From the NCBI GenBank assembly GCA_040754395.1, contig JBFMCL010000011.1:1-64000 (forward strand): a stretch of DNA of 64,000 nt. The letters are read 5' to 3'. Below the pieces are notes generated by a model that was given only the letters and a program-made list of their open reading frames with translations, made no database searches and had not been told where the DNA came from. Both the position numbers and the translations under genes were made by a program. The DNA comes from Nitrospirota bacterium. GTDB taxonomy: Bacteria > Nitrospirota > Thermodesulfovibrionia > Thermodesulfovibrionales > SM23-35. Shown in pieces: positions 24,606 to 33,042 of this stretch. The stretch's first letter is position 1. Each line of letters opens with the position of its first letter.

Positions 24606-24953
24606 TCAGTTTTTCACTTTTTCTACAAGCTGACTGAAAGCTGTCGGATCATTGTATGCCATATCAGCCAGAGATTTCCTGTTCAGGGTGATATTCGCCT
24701 TTTTCAGCCGTGACATAAACTGGCTGTAGCTCATTCCAAATGCACGAACCGCGGCATTGATTCTGATGATCCAGAGTGACCTGAACTCGCGTTTCTTTGC
24801 TTTGCGGTCCCTGTATGCGTATACGAGCGCCTTGTCCACCGCCTCAGTGGCAATACGGTAGAGGCGGCTTTTCGCTCCGTAATACCCTTTTGCTTTCTCC
24901 AGAATCCTTTTTCTTCTTCTTTTTGTCTTGAATCCACCTTTTGCCCTTGGCAT
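24606..24953 (-). CDS. rplT: 50S ribosomal protein bL20
   Basis: The 115-residue basic protein starts [26 protein letters not shown] and contains [23 protein letters not shown], both typical of bL20. The protein binds 23S rRNA early in assembly and in several bacteria represses its own operon. It lies about 100 bases after rpmI. Confidence 0.97.
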   Translation of the reverse strand: MPRAKGGFKTKRRRKRILEKAKGYYGAKSRLYRIATEAVDKALVYAYRDRKAKKREFRSLWIIRINAAVRAFGMSYSQFMSRLKKANITLNRKSLADMAYNDPTAFSQLVEKVKN

Positions 24954-25057
24954 CTGTTCCTCCCAACAAAAGCTATAAAACAGAAATCTCAGTGCAGAAT
25001 GAATAGTGCTGAAACTGTTCCCGAGCTTCTATTTTATAACGTTATTCTCCTGACTTT

Positions 25058-25255
25058 TTATAGATATGGCAACAGCCGCTTCATTCTCACGTAGTCGGTC
25101 TCTGCAACCAAAGAAGCCTTCCTCAGCCTTCTTGTCCTCTTCGCCGGCTTTCCCGTAAGAAGGTGACTTTTGAAACCACTCCGCCTCTTTATCTTGCCGG
25201 TACCGGTAACCTTTAATCTCTTGGCAGCCCCTCTGTGGGTCTTGATCTTCGGCAT
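25058..25255 (-). CDS. rpmI: 50S ribosomal protein bL35
   Basis: The 65-residue basic protein starts [25 protein letters not shown], diagnostic of bL35. ATG 25255 is chosen over 25267 because MPKIKTH is the conserved N-terminus and GAGGACGAG lies just upstream. It is part of the infC-rpmI-rplT unit. Confidence 0.96.
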   Translation of the reverse strand: MPKIKTHRGAAKRLKVTGTGKIKRRSGFKSHLLTGKPAKRTRRLRKASLVAETDYVRMKRLLPYL

Positions 25256-25352
25256 CTCGTCCTCCATCGATATAAATACCTGTCTGCAAATTTAGACAGC
25301 CGTATATTATACCCTTTTGTTCAAAAAAATGCTGTGTTTTTTGAGAATGCGC

Positions 25353-25847
25353 CTATTTCGGTGTAACCACCATGGTGATATGATTGCCTTCAAGCTTGGG
25401 GACCTGCTCCACATTGAATTTGCCCGTGAGCAGTTGCGTCATCTTCTCAAACACCTTCATGCCGAGTTCCGGCCTGATGACTTCCCGTCCCTTAAAGAAC
25501 ATCGTGATCTTGGCCTTGTTTCCGCCGTCAAGGAAACGACGTATGCTCTTGACCTTAAGACCAAGGTCATGCTCGGTTATCTGGGGCCTTATCTTAATCT
25601 CCTTCACACCCATCGCCTTCTTCTGGGTCTGCTTTTTGCTTAATGAGTACCGGTATTTTCCGAAATCAAGTATTTTGCAGACAGGGGGAACCACGTTCGG
25701 CGCAACTTCCACAAGATCCAAGTTCCTGTCATCAGCGATCCTCAACGCTTCACTTATCGGCACAATGCCGAGCTGTTCACCGTTCACATCTATCAGACGT
25801 ACTTCTCTTGCCCTTATGTAGTCGTTGATTTTAATATCCCTTGTTAT
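25353..25847 (-). CDS. infC: Translation initiation factor IF-3, probable AUA start
   Basis: The 164-residue IF-3 has the N-domain (INDYIRAREVRLIDVNGEQLGIVPISEAL), linker and C-domain (IKIRPQITEHDLGLK and NHITMVVTPK). Conserved N-terminal residues extend upstream of the first GTG (25787), and no ATG, GTG or TTG exists in frame before the stop. AGGAGGTGA (on the minus strand, 25851-25860) is ideally spaced for the ATA codon at 25847-25845. IF-3 rejects non-canonical starts, and infC autoregulates through such a start (AUU in E. coli). It lies immediately after thrS, with its ribosome binding site in the 17-base gap. Confidence 0.9.
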   Translation of the reverse strand: MTRDIKINDYIRAREVRLIDVNGEQLGIVPISEALRIADDRNLDLVEVAPNVVPPVCKILDFGKYRYSLSKKQTQKKAMGVKEIKIRPQITEHDLGLKVKSIRRFLDGGNKAKITMFFKGREVIRPELGMKVFEKMTQLLTGKFNVEQVPKLEGNHITMVVTPK

Positions 25848-25864
25848 ACTCTCACCTCCTGTGT

Positions 25865-27661
25865 TCAGAATTCCAGACTTTTGGTCTTTATTTTTTCCTC
25901 TATCATCCCGAGAAACTCATCTGGCGTGAACGGCCCTGTGCTTTCGCCGGTACGTTTCCTTATCGCTATCTTTTTCTCGGTCACTTCTTTATCGCCTATT
26001 ATAACCAAATAAGGGACTTTCTTAATAGTAGCATTTCTTATTTTATACCCGATCTTTTCGTTCTCAAGGTCCAGTTCGGTCCGTATGCCTGCGGACCGCA
26101 AAATTACCGACAACTCCTGCGCGTAATCAGCATGCCTTTCCGCTATTGTGAGAATCTGGACCTGAACAGGTGCAAGCCACACGGGAAACACCCCTGCATA
26201 ATGCTCGATCAATATCCCGAAGAACCTCTCAAGAGACCCCATCAGGGCACGGTGGATCATGATCGGCCGGTGTTCTCTCCCGTCGCTTCCCCTGTATGTC
26301 ATATCGAATCGTTCAGGGTTGTTGAAATCTACCTGTATCGTGCTGCACTGCCAGGGACGGTTGAGTGAATCCTTGACCTTAATGTCAATCTTGGGCCCGT
26401 AAAAAACTCCTTCTCCGGGATCTATCTCGAATGCGAGTCCCTTAATCTCAAGCGCCCTTCTCAGTGCACTCGTTGCCCTCTCCCAGTTTTCCGGTGTGCC
26501 GACAAACTTTTCAGGTCTGGTCGAAAGGTAGACATCATAATGCGCAAACCCGAATGTCTTCAGGATGAACAGGGTAAAATCAAGGACATTCAGTATCTCG
26601 TCCTCGATCTGGTCTTCCCTGCAGAATATGTGTGCGTCGTCCTGAGTAAATCCCCTCACACGCAGAAGGCCGTGCAGCACGCCAGAACGCTCATATCGGT
26701 ACACCGTTCCCAGTTCTGCGTACCTGACGGGAAGTTCCTTGTAGCTTTTGAGTGAATTCCTGAACACCTGGATATGGAAAGGACAGTTCATCGGTTTGAT
26801 CTCGTAATCAATGCCCTCTATTTGCATGGGTGAATACATGTTTTCTCTGTAAAAGTCCAGATGGCCGCTCTTCTGCCAGAGATTGAGTTTCGCGATGTGG
26901 GGTGAATAGAGAACTTTGTATCCTGCCCGGTAATGTTCCTGAAGCCAGAAATCTTCTATCGCCCTTCTGATCAGCGCACCGTTCGGATGCCAGATAATAA
27001 GTCCGGCCCCGATTTCATCACTGGTACTGAACAGGTCAAGTTCCCTGCCGAGTTTTCTATGATCCCTCTTTTTTACCTCCTCGAGAAAATCAAGGTATTT
27101 TTTCAGTTCTTTCCTGTCAGCGAATGCGGTTCCGTAAATCCGCTGGAGCATCTTGTTCTTTTCGTCCCCGCGCCAGTATGCACCTGCCACACTCAGGAGC
27201 TTGTATGCCGATACCTGACCTGTGGAATCGATGTGCGGCCCTCTGCACAGGTCGGTAAACCCACCCTCCTCATAGAGGGAAACCTCCTCGTCCGCAATCT
27301 CTTCAAGCAGTTCAATCTTGTAATCCTCTCCCAGTTTCCTGAAAAAATCGATCGCCTCCAGCCTCGGAACCGTCCTTTTCACAAAGAGATTGTTCTTCTT
27401 AATGATCTCCGACATCTTTTTTTCTATCGCAGTAAGGTCTTCGGGTGTAAACGGCCTTTCAATGTCAAAGTCATAATAGAAGCCGTCTTCTATGGCAGGA
27501 CCAATGGCAATTTTTGCTTCGGGGAAAAGCTCCTTCACCGCATGCGCCATGATATGGGAAGCGCTGTGCCGGTAAATCTCTCTGTCTTCCTTTGAATTGA
27601 AGTTAATCTCCTTGATACGAACCCCCTTGGGCAAATAGTAGTACGGAATACCGTACTGCAA
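25865..27661 (-). CDS. thrS: Threonine-tRNA ligase, lacking the TGS domain
   Basis: This 598-residue class II synthetase has the N2 editing domain with HSASHIMAHAVKELFP (zinc/editing His residues), the catalytic core (motif 2 RYERSGVLHGLLRVRGFTQDD, zinc ligands C and H in KPMNCPFHIQ) and an anticodon-binding C-domain. It begins just before the N2 domain, so the N-terminal TGS domain of about 60 residues is absent. The TTG start at 27661 is the best candidate; no upstream frame encodes a TGS domain. First gene of the thrS-infC-rpmI-rplT-pheS operon. Confidence 0.95.
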   Translation of the reverse strand: MQYGIPYYYLPKGVRIKEINFNSKEDREIYRHSASHIMAHAVKELFPEAKIAIGPAIEDGFYYDFDIERPFTPEDLTAIEKKMSEIIKKNNLFVKRTVPRLEAIDFFRKLGEDYKIELLEEIADEEVSLYEEGGFTDLCRGPHIDSTGQVSAYKLLSVAGAYWRGDEKNKMLQRIYGTAFADRKELKKYLDFLEEVKKRDHRKLGRELDLFSTSDEIGAGLIIWHPNGALIRRAIEDFWLQEHYRAGYKVLYSPHIAKLNLWQKSGHLDFYRENMYSPMQIEGIDYEIKPMNCPFHIQVFRNSLKSYKELPVRYAELGTVYRYERSGVLHGLLRVRGFTQDDAHIFCREDQIEDEILNVLDFTLFILKTFGFAHYDVYLSTRPEKFVGTPENWERATSALRRALEIKGLAFEIDPGEGVFYGPKIDIKVKDSLNRPWQCSTIQVDFNNPERFDMTYRGSDGREHRPIMIHRALMGSLERFFGILIEHYAGVFPVWLAPVQVQILTIAERHADYAQELSVILRSAGIRTELDLENEKIGYKIRNATIKKVPYLVIIGDKEVTEKKIAIRKRTGESTGPFTPDEFLGMIEEKIKTKSLEF

Positions 27662-27834
27662 ATCTCATCTATAATACATATTTTATTCTGAGATTTCAAA
27701 ACCTTTGCATCTGTACAGGGATCAAAAACCCAGTCCTGAAAGGATGTTAATTTTACACTGCAGTACGGGAATCAGTCAACCGTTCCACACTTGTCCGCCG
27801 GATATATCCCATGAAAATGTTTTATAATAACTGC

Positions 27835-28344
27835 ATGGCGCTGCTCGAAATAAAGACATATCCCGAAAAGATTCTCAGGGAAAAAACCACCGAGATAACA
27901 GATCTCGATGCTGCGACACAGGATCTCATCAATAACATGATCGATACCATGCACTTTGCGAGAGGTATCGGGCTTGCCGCAAATCAGGTCGGTGTTTCCC
28001 GGAGATTATGCGTGATCGATCTGAGCATGAAAGACTCTGACATACCGCTGCTCGTCCTGGTAAATCCGATAATCTCCGCAAAAGAAGGGTTAATAGAGGG
28101 CGAGGAAGGATGTCTGAGCATCCCCGGCTATATGACAAAACTGAAAAGGGCCGAGAAGATTTTTGTGAAGGCATTCGACAGGGAGGGAAAGGATTTCGAG
28201 ATAGAGGCAGATGGCATCCTCGCAAGAGTTCTCCAGCATGAGATCGACCATCTCGACGGGTTTCTGTTCATTGACAGGATGAGTCCGATCAGGCGAGAAT
28301 TTTTCAAGCGGCGCTACAGAAAGTCCCAGCAGGAAAAAAAATAG
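27835..28344 (+). CDS. def: Peptide deformylase
   Basis: This protein of about 169 residues has all three deformylase motifs: GIGLAANQVG, EGCLSIPG and QHEIDHLDG, whose Cys and two His residues bind Fe(II). It removes the formyl group from nascent proteins. ATG 27835 (MALLEIKTYPEKIL) gives the conserved N-terminus; the frame is open to 27811. It is followed by fmt, its functional counterpart. Confidence 0.97.
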   Translation: MALLEIKTYPEKILREKTTEITDLDAATQDLINNMIDTMHFARGIGLAANQVGVSRRLCVIDLSMKDSDIPLLVLVNPIISAKEGLIEGEEGCLSIPGYMTKLKRAEKIFVKAFDREGKDFEIEADGILARVLQHEIDHLDGFLFIDRMSPIRREFFKRRYRKSQQEKK

Positions 28345-28448
28345 CCATGACCTTTCGTGCCCTTTTTCATGCCGGCATGTCGGGAACTTTTCATATCGCG
28401 AAAAGACAGAACTCCCGGTGCGTGTCTTCCGCTCAGGAGATATCTTAG

Positions 28449-29372
28449 ATGCGTATTGTGTTTTTCGGCACACCCCTCTTTGCTGTTCCTTCACTCAGGG
28501 CGCTCCTCCATTCTGACGATGAAGTTGCGGCTGTTGTCACACAGCCGGACAAAAGAAGGGGAAGGGGCAGCGCTGTCTTACCCTCGCCGGTAAAGGAAAT
28601 TGCCGCCGGAAGCGGTATCAGGATTCTGCAGCCATCATTCCTGAAAGAACCCTTTTTCCTTGATACCCTTGCGCATCTGCACCCTGAACTGGTTGTGGTC
28701 GTCGCTTACGGAAAAATCCTCCCCCCCCAGGTCCTTCAGATTCCCCGGTATGGCTGCATCAATGTGCACGCTTCGCTGCTTCCCCAATACCGGGGAGCCG
28801 CACCAGTACAGTGGGCGCTGATACACGGAGAAAAGAAGACCGGAATAACCACGATGCGCATGGATGAAGGGCTTGACACCGGAGACATGCTGCTGCAGGA
28901 GGAGGTCATGATTTCCGCTGACGATACTGCGACCACACTTGGAGAACGTCTCGCCGAAACAGGGGCTTCTGTCCTTATGCGGACCATTGCGGATTTAAAG
29001 GACGGCTCGCTGCACCCGGTTCCCCAGAAAGGCAGTCCGAGCTATGCACCCCCGCTCAGAAAGGAAGACGGAAAGATCGTCTGGACGAAAACAGCACCTG
29101 AGATCTTCAACCTTGTCCGCGGAACCTATCCATGGCCCGGCGCATATTGTCATTTGAACGCCGAAAGGATTAAAATTACCAGAGTCGGGGTGCTCGAAGG
29201 CCACGGCATGCCCGGAAGGATTGAAGAAACTGGAGAAGCACTTGTAGTCGGCACCGGTAAGGGACGTATTTCGCTCATGGAACTTCAGCCTGAAGGAAAA
29301 CGCCTGATGAGCGGAAAAGACTTCCTTCAGGGAAGAAGATTGAAAAAAGGTGCCTTTTTCGATGAGTCATAA
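28449..29372 (+). CDS. fmt: Methionyl-tRNA formyltransferase
   Basis: The 307-residue protein starts MRIVFFGTPLFAVPSLRAL and has the formyltransferase motifs HASLLPQYRGAAPVQWALI and ETGITTM-like KTGITTMRMDEGLDTGD, plus the C-terminal OB-fold tRNA-binding domain. It formylates initiator Met-tRNA using 10-formyl-THF. It lies 104 bases after def, and its end overlaps the DUF116 gene. Confidence 0.97.
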   Translation: MRIVFFGTPLFAVPSLRALLHSDDEVAAVVTQPDKRRGRGSAVLPSPVKEIAAGSGIRILQPSFLKEPFFLDTLAHLHPELVVVVAYGKILPPQVLQIPRYGCINVHASLLPQYRGAAPVQWALIHGEKKTGITTMRMDEGLDTGDMLLQEEVMISADDTATTLGERLAETGASVLMRTIADLKDGSLHPVPQKGSPSYAPPLRKEDGKIVWTKTAPEIFNLVRGTYPWPGAYCHLNAERIKITRVGVLEGHGMPGRIEETGEALVVGTGKGRISLMELQPEGKRLMSGKDFLQGRRLKKGAFFDES

Positions 29373-29898
29373 ACTGGTGAGAGGCATTACGCTGAAAATT
29401 CTGTTTCCGCTTCTGATGGTTGCCGGATCGTTTGCAAAAAGCCGGAAAGAGTCGTATCAGAGATTCGTGATAAACCTGAACAACACCCTAATAAGAAAGG
29501 AAAACCTGAAACCGAAAAAGATCCTCCTCCTTCTCCCTCACTGCCTGCAGATAAACGAGTGTGACGTGAGGCTCACGTATAATATTTACAACTGCAAACG
29601 GTGCGGCAAATGCGAAATCAGGGATCTCATCCAGATAGCTGAAGACAACAACCTGACGCTTTTTGTCGCCACCGGAGGGTCTCTTGCAAGGAGGGTTGTC
29701 AATGAAACAAGGCCTGATGCGGTAGTCGCCGTTGCCTGCGAGAACGACCTTTCAAGCGGGATTGCCGATACCTATCCTCTCCCGATCTTCGGTATCCCCA
29801 ATGAAAGGCCGCATGGCCCGTGTGTGAATACCAGCGTAGATCTGGAAAAAATAAAGGAGGCGATAAGACTTTTTGGTGCGGGACAGGGCAGTGTATAA
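29362..29898 (+). CDS. DUF116 family protein
   Basis: This protein of about 178 residues starts with a hydrophobic helix (ITLKILFPLLMVAGSF) and contains the DUF116 core: KKILLLLPHCLQINECDVR and YNCKRCGKCEIRDLI, with four or more Cys that may bind metal or a cluster, then FVATGGSLARR and AVACENDLSSGI. The function is unknown; the family often sits between fmt and other housekeeping genes. ATG 29362 overlaps fmt by 11 bases, and the 3' end overlaps the PASTA gene by 26 bases. Confidence 0.85.
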   Translation: MSHKLVRGITLKILFPLLMVAGSFAKSRKESYQRFVINLNNTLIRKENLKPKKILLLLPHCLQINECDVRLTYNIYNCKRCGKCEIRDLIQIAEDNNLTLFVATGGSLARRVVNETRPDAVVAVACENDLSSGIADTYPLPIFGIPNERPHGPCVNTSVDLEKIKEAIRLFGAGQGSV

Positions 29899-30583
29899 GG
29901 ATCTGAACAGATTCATAAAAATCCCTCTCTACTTTTTTGCCTTTGTTCTCCTCGGGCTGTTCTTCGGATATCTTACCTTCAAGATTCTCAGCTTCAGCCG
30001 CACAGTCGAAGTGCCGAACATCGTGGGGAAAAACCTTCTTGAATCGAACAGGCTTCTCTCGGAAAAAGGACTCTATCTCAAAATCGAGGGTGAAGATTTT
30101 GATCCTGCTGTTCCTGCAGGGAATGTCATCAGGCAGGACATCCCTGCCGGCAACAAAATCAAGGAGCGCAGGGGAATTAAGGTTGTCATCAGCAAGGGAC
30201 CGAGGGTGAAGTCAGTTCCTTTGATTGTCAACGAATCGATCACCAGCGCCGAATCCATGCTGCTGCAGAAAGGCCTGAAAATAGCGAGGGTAATCGCAGT
30301 TCACTCTGATATTGTGGAAAAGGACAGGATTATTGCCCAGAGACCCGGTCCTGAAGAACAGGTGAGCGACACGTTTACCGTACTCGTAAGTCTCGGTCCG
30401 TATGAAAGAATATTTTACTGCCCTGATTTCAAAGGCATGCCGTTGGATCAGGCAGACGTCCTCATCAGGAATATGAACCTGAAGCCTGTAACCGAGGGAG
30501 AGGGCCAGACAATCCTGTCACAAAAGCCGGAACCGGGGAAGCATATCAGGACCGGAGACACAATTTACTTGAAGCTGTTCTGA
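29873..30583 (+). CDS. Membrane-anchored triple PASTA domain protein
   Basis: The 236-residue protein has one N-terminal transmembrane helix (about 18-40) and three PASTA repeats outside (about 45-112, 113-180, 181-236), with VPNIVGKNLLESNRLLSEKGL as the first. PASTA domains bind peptidoglycan or lipid II fragments, usually at the end of Ser/Thr kinases or PBPs. Here neither kinase nor transpeptidase is attached, so it may be a cell-wall sensor or scaffold. The start is TTG 29873 or GTG 29876, overlapping DUF116. Confidence 0.85.
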   Translation: MVRDRAVYKDLNRFIKIPLYFFAFVLLGLFFGYLTFKILSFSRTVEVPNIVGKNLLESNRLLSEKGLYLKIEGEDFDPAVPAGNVIRQDIPAGNKIKERRGIKVVISKGPRVKSVPLIVNESITSAESMLLQKGLKIARVIAVHSDIVEKDRIIAQRPGPEEQVSDTFTVLVSLGPYERIFYCPDFKGMPLDQADVLIRNMNLKPVTEGEGQTILSQKPEPGKHIRTGDTIYLKLF

Positions 30584-30623
30584 GTTTCTATTTATTATAG
30601 GTATTATCTGTCTGAATTCATTC

Positions 30624-31292
30624 ATGAAGAACATGGTCAAAATAGCACCTTCGATACTCTCTGCAGATTTTCTGAAGCTTGGCGAAGAGATACACGCTGC
30701 TGAAGCAGCAGGCGCAGATCTCCTGCATATCGATATCATGGACGGCCATTTCGTGCCGAATATTACCATAGGGCCTTTTATTGTTGAGGCTATCCGCACA
30801 ATCACTTCCCTTCCCATGGATGTTCACCTTATGATTGAAGAACCTGACCGGTACATGATGGATTTCATCAAAGCCGGCGCGGATTACCTGACAGTTCATT
30901 ACGAGGCTTCCCCGCACCTGCACCGGACAGTGCAATCGATTAAGGAAAACGGGACAAAGGCGGGTGTGTCTCTCAACCCTGCCACCCCTGTATGGAACCT
31001 TGAACACATACTGACAGACACAGACATGGTGCTGATCATGTCGGTGAACCCGGGGTTTGGCGGGCAGCAATTCATTCCGGGGGCATTGGAAAAGATACGG
31101 GCACTGAAACAGCTCATTGATGAAAAAGGGCTCCAGACTATCATAGAAGTTGATGGCGGGATAAAGCTTGATAATGCGCTCGACGTCATATCTGCAGGAG
31201 CAGATATCCTGGTCATGGGGTCCGGGTTCTTTCATTCTGAGGATTATGGGACAATCGTTAAAAAATTCAGAGAAATCGTCACACGCAAATAG
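30624..31292 (+). CDS. rpe: Ribulose-phosphate 3-epimerase
   Basis: This 222-residue TIM barrel has IAPSILSADFLKLGEEI, LHIDIMDGHFVPN with the metal-binding His and catalytic Asp, DVHLMI and SVNPGFGGQQFIP, IEVDGGI. It interconverts ribulose-5-P and xylulose-5-P in the pentose phosphate pathway. ATG 30624 or 30633 could start it. The TPR gene begins inside its 3' end. Confidence 0.96.
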   Translation: MKNMVKIAPSILSADFLKLGEEIHAAEAAGADLLHIDIMDGHFVPNITIGPFIVEAIRTITSLPMDVHLMIEEPDRYMMDFIKAGADYLTVHYEASPHLHRTVQSIKENGTKAGVSLNPATPVWNLEHILTDTDMVLIMSVNPGFGGQQFIPGALEKIRALKQLIDEKGLQTIIEVDGGIKLDNALDVISAGADILVMGSGFFHSEDYGTIVKKFREIVTRK

Positions 31293-32355
31293 CATATTTA
31301 CCCGGGCAGAAAAGCTCAGAGAAAAATCAGACTACCATCAGGCGCTCAGGCTCTTCAGGAAGGCGTTCAGTGAATATGAAGCTCTTTCAGACCGCACTGG
31401 TGTCCTCCAGTGCATGCTTTCTCTCGGCGACACATACCGCATGGTAGGCAATTTTGACCTCGCGGAAAAGAGCTACCGGAATGCGCTGGAACTTCTCCGG
31501 ACATTACAATCGGCAGCGGAAACTGCTGACGCGCATGTCGGGCTTGGATTGTCCCTGAGAGCACAGGGCAGGTGGAAAGAGGCAATTCCACTGATACGAA
31601 AAGCGAAAAACATCTATAAAAGGCTGGATGACAGGCAGGGACTCGCCTTTGCCTCATGGGCAGAGGCAGGGGCATTCAGAATAAAGGGAGATATTCACGG
31701 AGCGCTCAGGGCATACAGGGAATCCCGGAAACTGTTCACGTCTCTGAAAGATCTCCATGGCGTCGGATACTGTCTCTGCGGCCTCGGCGGCGCATCACGT
31801 GTCGCAGGGTTGTCCAGGAATTCGCTTCAATACTATACCGCTGCAAACAGGCTGTTTACTGAATTGCGCGATACATTCGGCAGGGCGTATTCCTTTTGCG
31901 GCATCGGAAATGCGTTCAGGATGAAGGGGGATTATCGCAGCGCCCTGAGCAATTTCCGCAAGGCGGTAAGTCTCTACAGAAAGATCGGTGACAGGGTAAG
32001 CTATGCCTATACTGTCTGGGGGCTGGGGACTGCCCGAAAAATGACCGGAAATTACGGGAGCGCACGCGACTATTTCGCAGAGGCAATGGCCCTTTTCAGG
32101 AGCACAAAAGATCCCAGGGGTATTATTTACTGCAAGATGGGATTCGGCGAGATCGCTTTCCTGAAGGGCAGAAAGGCTGCTGCGAAACGTTATATATCGG
32201 ATGCGCTGGAAAACGCACACACACACGGCTTCGCTCTTGAGAAATGTCATGCGACAGCACTGTTGTCATGCATAACCGGGAAAATACAGAATGCATGTTA
32301 TAATCAGCTTGGGCTGAAGCTCCGGTTTCGAGATTTGCCGATGAACATTCCTTAG
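31246..32355 (+). CDS. Tetratricopeptide repeat protein
   Basis: This protein of about 369 residues consists of about eight TPR-type helix pairs with a 40-residue period (for example YHQALRLFRKAFSEYEALSDRTGVLQC, DYRSALSNFRKAVSLYRKIGDRVSYAY). The repeat length and DxxGxAY connectors resemble the Rap/kinesin-light-chain kind of TPR. Such proteins bind peptides or assemble complexes. No signal peptide is present. ATG 31246 with GAGG six bases upstream lies within rpe (47-base overlap); the frame is open further up. Confidence 0.8.
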   Translation: MGQSLKNSEKSSHANSIFTRAEKLREKSDYHQALRLFRKAFSEYEALSDRTGVLQCMLSLGDTYRMVGNFDLAEKSYRNALELLRTLQSAAETADAHVGLGLSLRAQGRWKEAIPLIRKAKNIYKRLDDRQGLAFASWAEAGAFRIKGDIHGALRAYRESRKLFTSLKDLHGVGYCLCGLGGASRVAGLSRNSLQYYTAANRLFTELRDTFGRAYSFCGIGNAFRMKGDYRSALSNFRKAVSLYRKIGDRVSYAYTVWGLGTARKMTGNYGSARDYFAEAMALFRSTKDPRGIIYCKMGFGEIAFLKGRKAAAKRYISDALENAHTHGFALEKCHATALLSCITGKIQNACYNQLGLKLRFRDLPMNIP

Positions 32356-32502
32356 AGCAATTCGCCTTCCTGCACTTCTCTTATCGGGAAGTACGTAGCA
32401 GGCGAAGGGTTCAGGGGAATTTGCAGGGAACACTGCACGGACCGGACTTCCGGACTATTCTTCCGGAACAGCATAGCCGGCACTTTGTTACAGGGGGAAC
32501 TC

Positions 32503-33042
32503 ATGGGGGTATTCAATATACCCAATACACTTACAATTATACGGATAGTCATCATTCCCGTCTTCATAACCTCAATTATTTACAAGCGGTATGATTATGC
32601 GCTTTCCCTGTTCATCATCGCTGCCCTTACTGACATATTCGACGGGCTTTTTGCGCGGCTGAAAAACCAGAAAACCGTGCTTGGGACATTTCTCGACCCC
32701 CTCGCGGACAAATTTCTGCACGTTACCGCGTTTATCATTTTTTCTGTCTATGGCTGGATACCCAAGTGGCTTACCATCACTGTCATAAGCAGGGATATCA
32801 TCATAGTCACCGGCTGGTTTCTCCTGTATTTTATCGCAGGGTCTTCCAAAGTAGAACCGTCGCTGCTCGGCAAGATTACTGTGTGGGTGCAAAGCCTGCT
32901 CGTCGCATATATACTCATTGACATAAATCTCCTGGTGCTGCCGGATATCCCCGGGTTTGTGTTCCAGCTGACCGCTGCGGTTACCATACTTTCAGGACTT
33001 CACTATGTATACAGGGGGCTGAATGTGACGCATGCAGGCTGA
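32503..33042 (+). CDS. pgsA: CDP-diacylglycerol-glycerol-3-phosphate phosphatidyltransferase
   Basis: The 179-residue membrane protein begins MGVFNIPNTLTIIRI and carries the CDP-alcohol phosphotransferase motif as DIFDGLFAR, then G at TVLG and DPLADK, with all the conserved Asp residues. It makes phosphatidylglycerol phosphate in the inner membrane. I prefer ATG 32503; GGGGGAACTC lies upstream. Its end overlaps the DUF512 gene by 11 bases. Confidence 0.94.
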   Translation: MGVFNIPNTLTIIRIVIIPVFITSIIYKRYDYALSLFIIAALTDIFDGLFARLKNQKTVLGTFLDPLADKFLHVTAFIIFSVYGWIPKWLTITVISRDIIIVTGWFLLYFIAGSSKVEPSLLGKITVWVQSLLVAYILIDINLLVLPDIPGFVFQLTAAVTILSGLHYVYRGLNVTHAG

